This document shows positions 42,023 through 50,140 of a stretch of 58,913 nucleotides of DNA, one piece after another. A program made the position numbers and the translations under genes. Below the pieces are notes generated by a model that had not been told where the DNA came from, did no database searches, and saw nothing but the letters and a program-made list of their open reading frames with translations. The stretch comes from Acidobacteria bacterium UBA2161 (GTDB lineage: Bacteria > Acidobacteriota > Vicinamibacteria > Vicinamibacterales > UBA823), in contig DCWN01000028.1 in the NCBI GenBank assembly GCA_002328835.1, forward strand, positions 1 to 58,913. Reading direction: 5' to 3'. Every line of letters begins with the position of its first letter. The first letter of the stretch is position 1.

Positions 42023-43630
42023 TCACGCCACCTTCCGCGTGGCCGTCCAGGTCGCACCGAGGTACTCGCCCATGTCGAGACTACCCGAGATCCGGTCACC
42101 CACGACAGTGCCGGAGAACGTGAATGTCAGCGCGTCGCCGTACTCCTCGCCGCGGGCGCTGCGCAGCCGCAGCGTCGCGCCGTCGAGACTCCCCCGAAGG
42201 TCGCGGGTGACGAAGTCACCCTGATGCGAACCGGTGATCGTGCGGCCTTGCTGGTGCAGATAGAGGGCGTGGGTCGACCGCCCCGCGGAAAACTCGATCT
42301 CGGCCGTCCACTCGCCGGTAAGATCGGCCACGGGCTCCGCCGGCGAGGTCGCTGCCTCGCGCATCGGATCGGCCAGTTGCTCGTACAGCCGGTCGGCCAC
42401 GACGGTAGCATCCCCGGGCGACAGCATGTAGGGGTTGATCGACACGCCGGTCTCGCCCGACTCGGGATCGTCACGTCGGGCGCTGAGCGCGACCCGCGGC
42501 TCCGTGTCGAAGAGCTCCTGCGCGACGGTCGCCCCCGAGATCCCGAAACGATCGCCATCCCAGAGCACCCGCAGCGACGGCGTCCGGTTCGAGAGACCGC
42601 GCGGCTGGACGATGGTGGTCGTGATCCCGTCGATCGTGCCCATCCGGGCCGCGATCTCGTCGAGCCATCCGGTCCACTCGGCCCATTCCGCGTCGTGATC
42701 CCGCCGAACCCACATCTCCACGGCCATCAGCATGCCGATCGCCTCTTCCTTCCCGACCTTCATGCTGCGGGCAAAGCCGTGGTGCGGCGCACTGTGAACC
42801 CAGGCGGCGCGGACCAGGTCCTCGCGACCGAGCAGCAGACCGGCGGCCTGCGGCCCACGCAGGCACTTGCCGCCGCTGTAGCCGACCAGGGTGGCGCCTC
42901 GCTCGAGATGGACGTTCGGCACAGTGAGAATCTCGGCGGCGGCGTCGACGACGATCGGCACCTGCCGTGCCTCGGCCGTCGGCGCGATCGCTTGAAGGCT
43001 CAACGGGCTGGCGTCGGCCCTGGGGCCGGCGAACAGATAGATCATCGCCGTGCGCGGCCCCAGCGCGGCATCCAGCTCCTCCGGCGTCGCCACCTCGATC
43101 ACACGCACGCCCACCGCACGCACCGAGGCGTCGTAGACGTTGCGCGAGTGCTTCGGAATGATGACCTCGTCCTTCGAAAAGCCGGCGAGATGTGGGATCC
43201 GGATGTGCAGGTCGGGATTGCCACCCGCCACGCACGCCGCGGTGGCGTGGGTCAGTGCCGCGGCGCATCCGGACGTCACCATGCCCCACTCGGCACCGGT
43301 CAACTGGCCGAGCCTCGCGCCGATGGCTTCGTTCAACTCGTCCAGGTGCACGTAGTGCCGCGACGCGGCATCGATGGCGGCCCGCACCTCGGGCAGCATC
43401 AGCGACCCGCTCAGGATCGTAAACGTCCCTCGCGCGTTGACGAGCGGCCTGACGCCAATCGATTGATAGATCTCTGCGCCGGTCCGCAGAGCCCCGACCG
43501 CGCCGGCCTCGGCCTGACCCGCGGCCGCGCCGGCCCAGGCTCGTGCCGGTAGCGCCGGCAGCGCCAGGAGGCCGCCGAGAACACGCCCCCGACGAAACAG
43601 CTCGCGCCGACTGATGGCTGTATCTGGCAT
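42023..43630 (-). CDS. Tat-exported SelA-like PLP enzyme with C-terminal beta domain
   Basis: 535-residue protein starting MPDTAISRRELFRRG, a twin-arginine signal. Residues ~55-425 form a fold-type I PLP domain resembling SelA or DgaE ammonia-lyase-like proteins. Asp229 (VVDAAAE) and the Schiff-base Lys255 in YSGGKCLRGPQ are in place. Residues ~437-535 add a small all-beta, lipocalin-like domain ending GATWTATRKVA, which the second SelA-like gene (50141) lacks. The start at ATG 43630 follows AAGGGG. A Tat-exported RidA gene lies directly downstream. Reaction and substrate are unknown; an amino-acid or amino-sugar lyase is a reasonable guess. Confidence 0.85.
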   Translation of the reverse strand: MPDTAISRRELFRRGRVLGGLLALPALPARAWAGAAAGQAEAGAVGALRTGAEIYQSIGVRPLVNARGTFTILSGSLMLPEVRAAIDAASRHYVHLDELNEAIGARLGQLTGAEWGMVTSGCAAALTHATAACVAGGNPDLHIRIPHLAGFSKDEVIIPKHSRNVYDASVRAVGVRVIEVATPEELDAALGPRTAMIYLFAGPRADASPLSLQAIAPTAEARQVPIVVDAAAEILTVPNVHLERGATLVGYSGGKCLRGPQAAGLLLGREDLVRAAWVHSAPHHGFARSMKVGKEEAIGMLMAVEMWVRRDHDAEWAEWTGWLDEIAARMGTIDGITTTIVQPRGLSNRTPSLRVLWDGDRFGISGATVAQELFDTEPRVALSARRDDPESGETGVSINPYMLSPGDATVVADRLYEQLADPMREAATSPAEPVADLTGEWTAEIEFSAGRSTHALYLHQQGRTITGSHQGDFVTRDLRGSLDGATLRLRSARGEEYGDALTFTFSGTVVGDRISGSLDMGEYLGATWTATRKVA

Positions 43631-43667
43631 CGTCATCCCCTTGTCAGTCGTCTTCTCCGTCTGGAGG

Positions 43668-44204
43668 CTAGGGCGCATGCTCCGCAACGCATCGCTCGAC
43701 GCTGGCCATCGCCCGCTCCACCCCCTCCAGGTCGTACTCGAGTGTGACGTCGACGGCTCGAACGGCCAGGCGGCGCCCCGCCGAGAGTTCGGTCAACACC
43801 GAATCGCCCGGCTGGAAGTCGGTGAACCCCATCGGCCCCGACGGCAGCAGCCGGCCCCGCATCGACGTCGTCACCGGGTCGCCCGCGTCGACCCGCAGGG
43901 TGGCCGGGTGGCGCGCACCGTCCTCGAACGTCCACCGGCTCGACGTGAATCCGACGACGTAGCCCGCCTGCGATCGCGCGATGGTCAGCGCCGACTGCTC
44001 GCCATACCGTTCTTCAGCCGAACATCGCAGGAACGCCTGCGTCTCGCCCGACCGGTAGATGTTGATCGCCCAGCCTGGAAATGCCTCGTACTCCGTCCGC
44101 GCGAACGGCTGAGCGTCGGCGCCCACCGCACCCGCCAGCACGATCGCCACGCCCGTGGCGACGACGCTGTGACGCATGAGCATCCGCTTCACCGTCTGCA
44201 TCAT
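43668..44204 (-). CDS. Exported protein of unknown function
   Basis: 178-residue protein with a signal peptide (SVVATGVAIVLAGAVGADA) and a compact mostly-beta mature part with two Cys (FLRCSAEE and SVERCVAEHAP) that may form a disulphide. PFARTEYEAFPGWAINIYRS is the most distinctive segment; I do not recognise the family. The start is ATG 44204, with GGAGG 13 nt upstream, or the adjacent ATG 44201. It heads the same-strand run of SelA-like, RidA, DUF2272 and cupin genes and is 37 nt from the SelA-like start. Confidence 0.65.
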   Translation of the reverse strand: MMQTVKRMLMRHSVVATGVAIVLAGAVGADAQPFARTEYEAFPGWAINIYRSGETQAFLRCSAEERYGEQSALTIARSQAGYVVGFTSSRWTFEDGARHPATLRVDAGDPVTTSMRGRLLPSGPMGFTDFQPGDSVLTELSAGRRLAVRAVDVTLEYDLEGVERAMASVERCVAEHAP

Positions 44205-44247
44205 GATCAGCACTCTGCCTCCATCGAACCGCGCTTGTTGGGACCGG

Positions 44248-44263
44248 GGGATTATATAATCCC
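44248..44263. promoter_or_regulatory. 16-bp AT-core palindrome GGGATTATATAATCCC
   Basis: A perfect palindrome between the divergent genes at 44204 (-) and 44358 (+). It contains TATAAT on both strands, so it could serve as a -10 box for either gene or as an operator covering one. It is 44 nt from the minus-strand start. Confidence 0.5.
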
Positions 44264-44357
44264 GCCCCACTCCCTCGAAGCTGGGAGACTGGGACCGCGC
44301 GTCGCCCGGACGACGCGGGTCGCTCCAACCGGGTGAGGTAGGCTAGACAGTAAGCAG

Positions 44358-45353
44358 ATGAGGCCCCTAGCAGCGATCGCCCTCGTGCTGAGTGCCGCGG
44401 CCGGCGCCGCGGGCCAGGCGCCCGTCACCTTCTTGCCGTTCAACGGCATCGCGGTCGATGATGAGGGTCGCCCCCGATTCGGCGACGAAACCCTCCTCTT
44501 CGCGATCTACGCCGAGGCTGAAGGCGGTGTGCCGCTCTGGGCCGAGGTCCAGACCGTGTCGGTCGATGTCGACGGCCGGTACCTGGCGCTCCTCGGGTCG
44601 ACGACCGACGGGATGCCGTCGTCACTGTTCGTGCCGGGTGAGACCCGATGGCTGGGCGTGCAACCCGAGCGACGGGCCGAGGAAGCGCGGATCCCGCTGA
44701 CGGTCGAAGCCGGGACGGCACCGGACCCGGTCGCTCCGGTCGAGAACTCAGCGAGCGCGGAGCGGCAGACCGACGCGAGCGCCGCGGCCGACACCGACCT
44801 GCCTGACCCGGCGCCACCGGATGACCCGAGGCGCACGGAGCCGCCGCCGCCCACGGCGGAGCCCCCGCCGGCACCGGCACCGACCGAGCCGCCGGCACCC
44901 GCACCGCCACCGGGCGAAGACGCGGCCAGGCCCACGCCACCAATGGCGGCACGCCCGCAGCCGCGCACCACCGTGGAGGTGACGGAGAGCACGTTCTGCC
45001 TCGCCCGCGTCGAACGACAGTGCCTATCGCCGATCGCCGCCGACAGCGAGGTCAGTCTCGCCTCCCTGCCGGTCGGCGACACTGGCGTCCCGCGAATCTG
45101 GTTCTACTCGGCGCTGCGCCTGACCGAGGGGACGGTCTTCGTGCACGCCTGGGACAGCGGCGACCGCGCCACGGGACCGGGCCGCGTCAATTCGCTGGAT
45201 GTCACGATGGTCGCCCGCACCGCGTCGGTGAGGTACCGCGCATTCTCGTACCGCAACGTCCCCGCGCCCGGCCTGTTTCGAGTCGTCGTCGCCGGAGGTG
45301 ACGGCGAACCCTTGCCGGGCGCGGAGTCCGTCAGCATCCGCGTCGTGCCTTGA
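44358..45353 (+). CDS. Exported two-domain protein with Pro-rich linker (DUF2914-like C terminus)
   Basis: 331-residue protein: a signal peptide (AAIALVLSAAAGAAG), then an N-terminal domain of about 90 residues (ETLLFAIYAEAEGGVPLWAE then DGMPSSLFVPGETRWLGVQ). That pattern occurs in tail-fibre-like and surface proteins of acidobacteria. A Pro/Ala/Glu-rich linker spans about 120-205. The C-terminal domain, with RIWFYSALRLTEGTVFVHAW, resembles DUF2914. The linker suggests an extended surface or periplasm-spanning arrangement. Function is unknown. Convergent with the next gene. Confidence 0.68.
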   Translation: MRPLAAIALVLSAAAGAAGQAPVTFLPFNGIAVDDEGRPRFGDETLLFAIYAEAEGGVPLWAEVQTVSVDVDGRYLALLGSTTDGMPSSLFVPGETRWLGVQPERRAEEARIPLTVEAGTAPDPVAPVENSASAERQTDASAAADTDLPDPAPPDDPRRTEPPPPTAEPPPAPAPTEPPAPAPPPGEDAARPTPPMAARPQPRTTVEVTESTFCLARVERQCLSPIAADSEVSLASLPVGDTGVPRIWFYSALRLTEGTVFVHAWDSGDRATGPGRVNSLDVTMVARTASVRYRAFSYRNVPAPGLFRVVVAGGDGEPLPGAESVSIRVVP

Positions 45354-45371
45354 CCTCAGACCGTCGAGACG

Positions 45372-46010
45372 CTACGAAATCTCGAGGCCGTCCACCATCA
45401 CGTTCAGGCGGTGGTTGATCCGGAACCCGTAGGTCCCATCGGTCACCGACGTCATCCCGGTCTTCGGCGTCGTGTGGACGACCGTGCCATTGATGACGTA
45501 GTCGATCGAAGCAGCACCGACGCGAACCTCGAGCGCGTTGAGGGACTGCCCGGTGGTATCCGGGGTCTTGATCGCATCGCTGGCGGCCTTCTCCGCGACG
45601 TCGTGCACATCGGCATCACCGGCGCGGTGCTTGATGAGCCAGGTTCCGTCCTGCGCGACGAGGAAATAGACATAGGTCTGCTGGGCGTTGTCGAGGTTGC
45701 TGCCCCCGAAGACGAGGCCGTAGTAGTTATTGTGACCGCTCGGCTCCATCAACGCGAAGTTGCCCTCGAGCGTGTAGGAACCGCTCGCTGTGCTCGATGG
45801 GTGCCAGAAGACCCCGGCCTGAGGAGTGATCGCGTGGTAACCGGCCCCCGTCGCCATGAACTCGATCTCACCCACCGCATCCGGATCAGAGGCGCTGGTA
45901 CTCCGATCGGCGCGAATCTTCCAGCCCGATGTGGACTGGGCTTCGACCGCGACGATGGCCACGACGGCAACAAATAGTGCGAGCAACGACACAGACAGCA
46001 GACGCTTCAT
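45372..46010 (-). CDS. Exported concanavalin-like protein, unknown function
   Basis: 212-residue protein with a signal peptide (LLALFVAVVAIVAVEAQ) and a beta-sandwich-like mature part. SYTLEGNFALMEPSGHNNYY, TYVYFLVAQDGTWLIKH and a closing GTYGFRINHRLNVMVDGLEI resemble the laminin-G/concanavalin-type domain of sugar- and lipid-binding proteins (DUF1080-like). The start at ATG 46010 follows AAGGAGATCTCA. A TATAAT box is at 46071-46066 on the minus strand, 55 nt upstream. It lies alone, downstream of the sulfatase gene. Confidence 0.68.
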   Translation of the reverse strand: MKRLLSVSLLALFVAVVAIVAVEAQSTSGWKIRADRSTSASDPDAVGEIEFMATGAGYHAITPQAGVFWHPSSTASGSYTLEGNFALMEPSGHNNYYGLVFGGSNLDNAQQTYVYFLVAQDGTWLIKHRAGDADVHDVAEKAASDAIKTPDTTGQSLNALEVRVGAASIDYVINGTVVHTTPKTGMTSVTDGTYGFRINHRLNVMVDGLEIS

Positions 46011-46102
46011 TGAGATCTCCTTGTGAGGCGTCGCGCGCCTCGGGCAGTCAACCTGGGGAAACTGAATTATAGCTGGATTCTTCAGGTCGCCGGCGCGACC
46101 AT

Positions 46103-47503
46103 TCACGGCGTGAACGCCAGAGTCGCGCCGGTGTCGTCCGCGATGGCCACCATCTGCGCGCGCAGGCGGTCGACGACGTCAGGGTGCTCGGTAGCCACGT
46201 CGAACTGCTCGTAGGGGTCGTCCCTCAGGTTGAACAGCTCCAGCTCTACCGGATCGTCGCCGGTGCGCAGCTCCTGAGAAATCCAATCGTCGGCCGGCGC
46301 CGCGATGCGCAGCTTCCAGGTGGCATCCCGCACGGCCTCGAGTTGGCTGATCCAGAAGTAGGGGAAGTAGCGATGCGGCGACGGAGCGCCCTCGGTCAGG
46401 ACAGCCCAGAGGTCTTCCCCGTCCAGGGCTGCATCTGGCGGGGCGGCGCCGGCCAAATCCAGGATCGTGGCGTGCAGGTCCATCGTTGTCGCGATCTCGC
46501 CGATGACCTGTTCGCCAGGAACCCGTCCGGACCACCGCACGACCGCAGGAACGCGGGCGCCGCCTTCGTAGGTCGTGCCCTTGGCGCCGCGCAGCGGCCC
46601 CGTAGTGCCAGCGTGCCATCGCTCGACCGGGACGGTCTCGTACATGCGCGGCGGCATGTTCCGCCAGGGGCCATTGTCACTCGTGAAGATGACCAGCGTG
46701 TTTTCGTCCAGCCCCTCCTCCGCCACCACATCCAGGAGGCGCCCGACACTCCAATCCAGTTCTTCGATCACGTCGCCATAGCGGCCGCCATCGGAGCGCC
46801 CCTGAAACTCCTCCGAGGCGTAGACCGGCAAGTGCGGCATCGAGTGCGGCAGATAGATGAAGAACGGTTCGCCCCCGGATTCCTGGATGAAACGAACGGC
46901 TTCCTCGGTATACCGCCGGGTCAGCGTCGTCTGATCGACCGGCTGCTCGTCGGTCGGCGTTGTATCGCGGTAGAGATGCAGCGGGCGCGCGGTGTCGACC
47001 CAGGGCGGGATCATGTCGTTGCTGTAGGGCAAGCCGAAGTACCGGTCGAAGCCGCGGTCGGTCGGAAAGTAGCCCTCTGTCGAGCCGAGGTGCCACTTGC
47101 CGAACGCCGCGGTGCGGTAGCCCTGGGCCCTCAACGCATCGGCCAGCGTCCGCTCGTCCAGCGAGAGCCCACCCTCGGAGTCGGGCCCGAGGTTGCCGGG
47201 CAGCCCGACGCGGACGGGCCAGCGCCCGGTCATCAACGCCGCCCGCGACGGGGTACAAACCGGCGCGGCAGTGTAGAAGGCGGTCAGCTTTGCCCCCTCG
47301 TACGCCATCCGGTCGAGCCGAGGCGTATGAATGGTCGGGTGGCCGTAGCCGCTCAGGTCGCCGTAGCCCAGATCGTCGGCGAAGATCAGGATGACGTTCG
47401 GCGGGGGTTCGGCAGACGGCGCCTCGGGAACCTCCGGCGCGCAGGCCGACAGAGCCACCAGGCTCAACAGAACAGCGGTCTTGCCGATGAACACCTTCCC
47501 CAT
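46103..47503 (-). CDS. Type I sulfatase lipoprotein
   Basis: 466-residue sulfatase with a lipobox LSAC (Cys21), so probably membrane-anchored in the periplasm or outside. The formylglycine motif CTPSR is at Cys83-Arg87, with metal-binding Asp43-Asp44 in FADDLGYGD; GKWHLGS and TSDNGPW complete the active site. It removes sulfate from a carbohydrate or aryl sulfate and needs a formylglycine-generating enzyme, which is not in view. ATG 47503 is chosen because a longer in-frame reading would run into the symporter gene. The gene is 2 nt downstream of the ActP stop, an apparent operon. Confidence 0.92.
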   Translation of the reverse strand: MGKVFIGKTAVLLSLVALSACAPEVPEAPSAEPPPNVILIFADDLGYGDLSGYGHPTIHTPRLDRMAYEGAKLTAFYTAAPVCTPSRAALMTGRWPVRVGLPGNLGPDSEGGLSLDERTLADALRAQGYRTAAFGKWHLGSTEGYFPTDRGFDRYFGLPYSNDMIPPWVDTARPLHLYRDTTPTDEQPVDQTTLTRRYTEEAVRFIQESGGEPFFIYLPHSMPHLPVYASEEFQGRSDGGRYGDVIEELDWSVGRLLDVVAEEGLDENTLVIFTSDNGPWRNMPPRMYETVPVERWHAGTTGPLRGAKGTTYEGGARVPAVVRWSGRVPGEQVIGEIATTMDLHATILDLAGAAPPDAALDGEDLWAVLTEGAPSPHRYFPYFWISQLEAVRDATWKLRIAAPADDWISQELRTGDDPVELELFNLRDDPYEQFDVATEHPDVVDRLRAQMVAIADDTGATLAFTP

Positions 47504-47505
47504 CC

Positions 47506-49062
47506 TTAGTGATCGAGGGCCTTCTCGGCGCCGAGACCGGTATTGGCCCGGACGTTGAGCTCGATGAACTTCGCCTCGGCCGAAGGCTCGCGCGATGTGA
47601 TCGACCCGACATAGGCGGCCAGGAACCCGAGCGGAATGCTGACGATTCCAGGGTTGCTGAGCGGGAAGAGTTCGAGGCTCGAGAAGCCCGGGCTCACCAG
47701 GATGAGACCGATCGACGAGAGCAGGCCCGCCGCCAGCCCCCAGACCGCGCCACGGGTCGTGAACTTGCTCCAGTAGAGCGAGAAGACGATGACCGGCAGG
47801 TTCGCCGACGCCGCGACGGCGAACGCCAGGCCGACGAGGAAGGCGACGTTCGCGCCAGGACCGAGGATGATCGCAATGGCAATGGAGACCGCGCCGACGA
47901 CCAGCGCCGTCCATCGGGCGACGCGCACCTCTTCACCGGGCGAGCGCTCCCGGCCGTGGTGCAGGACGTTCGTGTAGAAGTCATGCGCGAACGAGGTCGA
48001 GGCGCTGATCGTCAACCCGGCCACGACCGCAAGGATCGTCGCGAAGGCGACGGCCGAGATGAAGGCAAAGAACACGTCGCCCGCGAGCGCCTGGGCCAAA
48101 AGCGGCGCGCTCATGTTGATGCCGCCGTTGTCGGCGATGGCGTTCCGGCCGACGAGCGTCGCGGCGCCGAAGCCGAGGAACGTCGTCATCATGTAGAAGA
48201 CGCCGATGAGCAGCATCGCCCAGAAGACGCTGACGCGGGCAGTCTTGGCGTCGGGCACCGTGTAGAAGCGGATGAGGATGTGCGGCAGACCAGCCGTGCC
48301 GAAGATCAACGCCATGCCGAGCGAGATCAGATCGAGGGCCCCGTAGGGCGGCCGGTAGTAGAGGCCGGGCTCGAGGAAGTTCTCGGTGACCGTCCGGCCC
48401 TCGACCTGATAGGTGACCCCCGAGGCGGCGTCGAAGAACGCGCCGAGGTCGAAGCCGAAGCGTGCGAGCACAAGGATACTCAGCAGAAACGTGCCGCTCA
48501 TCAGCAGCACCGCCTTGACGATCTGCACCCACGTCGTCGCCAGCATCCCGCCGAAGACGACGTAGACGATCATGAGCACGCCGACGCCGGTCACGGCGCC
48601 GGTGAAGCCGATGCCCGAATCGGCCAGCAGCAGGCTGACCAGCGCGCCGGCGCCCACCATCTGGGCGATCATGTAGAAGGTAGAGACGGCGAGCGTGCTC
48701 AACGAGGCCCAGGCACGCACCGGCCGCGCGCGGAGTCGGAAGGCCAGCACGTCGGCCATCGTGTACTTGCCGACGTTGCGGAGCGGTTCGGCGACGACGA
48801 AGAGCACCGTCAGGTAGGCGACCAGGAAGCCCACCGAGTACATGAAGCCGTCGTAGCCGTAGAAGGCGATCAGGCCGGCGATGCCGAGGAACGAGGCCGC
48901 GCTCATGTAGTCGCCGGAGATCGCGAGCCCGTTCTGCCAGCCCGTGATCCGCCGGCCGGCGGCGAAGTAGGCGCTCGCGCCCGACGAGCGGCCGGCCGCC
49001 CAGTAGGTAATCCCCAGGGTGGCCGCGATGAAGGCCAGGAACATCAGCAGGGGAAGCGACAC
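47506..49062 (-). CDS. actP: ActP-type cation:carboxylate symporter
   Basis: 518-residue SSS-family permease close to ActP (acetate/glycolate:cation symporter) with about 13 helices. RSSGASAYFAAGRRITGWQN, GDYMSAASFLGIAGLIAFYG, FGTAGLPHILIRFYTVPDAK and ASTSFAHDFYTNVL are ActP landmarks. The start is GTG 49062, 1 nt after the TGA of the DUF485 gene, with GGGAG nearby. DUF485 next to ActP is the standard yjcH-actP arrangement. The sulfatase gene follows, so uptake of small carboxylates could be linked to polysaccharide use. Confidence 0.92.
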   Translation of the reverse strand: MSLPLLMFLAFIAATLGITYWAAGRSSGASAYFAAGRRITGWQNGLAISGDYMSAASFLGIAGLIAFYGYDGFMYSVGFLVAYLTVLFVVAEPLRNVGKYTMADVLAFRLRARPVRAWASLSTLAVSTFYMIAQMVGAGALVSLLLADSGIGFTGAVTGVGVLMIVYVVFGGMLATTWVQIVKAVLLMSGTFLLSILVLARFGFDLGAFFDAASGVTYQVEGRTVTENFLEPGLYYRPPYGALDLISLGMALIFGTAGLPHILIRFYTVPDAKTARVSVFWAMLLIGVFYMMTTFLGFGAATLVGRNAIADNGGINMSAPLLAQALAGDVFFAFISAVAFATILAVVAGLTISASTSFAHDFYTNVLHHGRERSPGEEVRVARWTALVVGAVSIAIAIILGPGANVAFLVGLAFAVAASANLPVIVFSLYWSKFTTRGAVWGLAAGLLSSIGLILVSPGFSSLELFPLSNPGIVSIPLGFLAAYVGSITSREPSAEAKFIELNVRANTGLGAEKALDH

Positions 49063-49063
49063 C

Positions 49064-49384
49064 TCAATCTCCCGTGCTGTCAGCGGTCGCCGCCAGGACG
49101 TCTTCCGACATCCGGTCGAAGCGGGCGGCAACGCGCATGTAGAGATACGCCAGCGTCCAGCTCATGAGGAACTGGGAGAAGGCGAAGAGATACGCCCAGT
49201 TGACGACGCCCCAGGCCGGACGGGACATCCACTCAGGGCGATAGCCGACGAGGATCGGCAGGGCGAAGTAGAACACGACGAAGAAGATGGTCGCCGCGAC
49301 GACGAAGCGGGTCTTCTGGACGATCATCCGGCGGTAGCCGGGCGACTGGTGGATCCGGTCCCACCGGGTCGTGGGGGTGACCAA
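49064..49384 (-). CDS. DUF485-family membrane protein (YjcH-like)
   Basis: About 106 residues with two membrane helices (RFVVAATIFFVVFYFALPIL and WAYLFAFSQFLMSWTLAYLY). RIHQSPGYRRMIVQKTRF is the typical DUF485 N-terminal segment, so the start should be upstream of the ATG at 49330. I use TTG 49384, but GTG 49402 is also in frame and neither has a clear ribosome-binding site. DUF485 proteins accompany ActP-type symporters and are thought to support their activity. It ends 1 nt before the ActP start. Confidence 0.78.
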   Translation of the reverse strand: MVTPTTRWDRIHQSPGYRRMIVQKTRFVVAATIFFVVFYFALPILVGYRPEWMSRPAWGVVNWAYLFAFSQFLMSWTLAYLYMRVAARFDRMSEDVLAATADSTGD

Positions 49385-49451
49385 AGTTGGAACAGGATAC
49401 ACGCATGTTCGACAGGAGCACCGGAAACCTGCGATCATCAGCCGAGGAGAA

Positions 49452-50042
<591 letters not shown>

Positions 50043-50052
50043 ACGTCGCGAC

Positions 50053-50100
50053 CGGCCGGCGGGGCTGACGTGGATGCCACCGCGTCAATCCCGCCGGCCG
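50053..50100. terminator. Long hairpin between convergent genes
   Basis: CGGCCGGCGGG (50053-50063) pairs perfectly with CCCGCCGGCCG (50090-50100). Inner pairs TGACG/CGTCA and GTGG/CCAC extend the stem with small bulges. It lies 11 nt after the cyclophilin stop and about 40 nt from the stop of the SelA-like gene. A bidirectional terminator fits; no T run follows on either strand. Confidence 0.5.
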
Positions 50101-50121
50101 ACCCGCGACCCGCGGGGACCA

Positions 50122-50134
50122 AACCCCAGAACTC
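50122..50134 (-). repeat. Degenerate GAGTTCTGGGGTT repeat copy
   Basis: The minus strand reads GAGTTCTGGGGTT, 12 of 13 matches to the core repeat found at 3188, 4292, 4437 and 30505. It again lies next to a gene end, 6 nt outside the stop of the SelA-like gene. Confidence 0.35.
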
Positions 50135-50140
50135 GAACGC

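Noticed and set aside
47509..49167. 552-codon plus-strand frame opposite the ActP symporter
   Set aside because: Shadow frame dominated by Arg, Asp and Glu; no signal, helices or motif. ActP on the other strand is certain.
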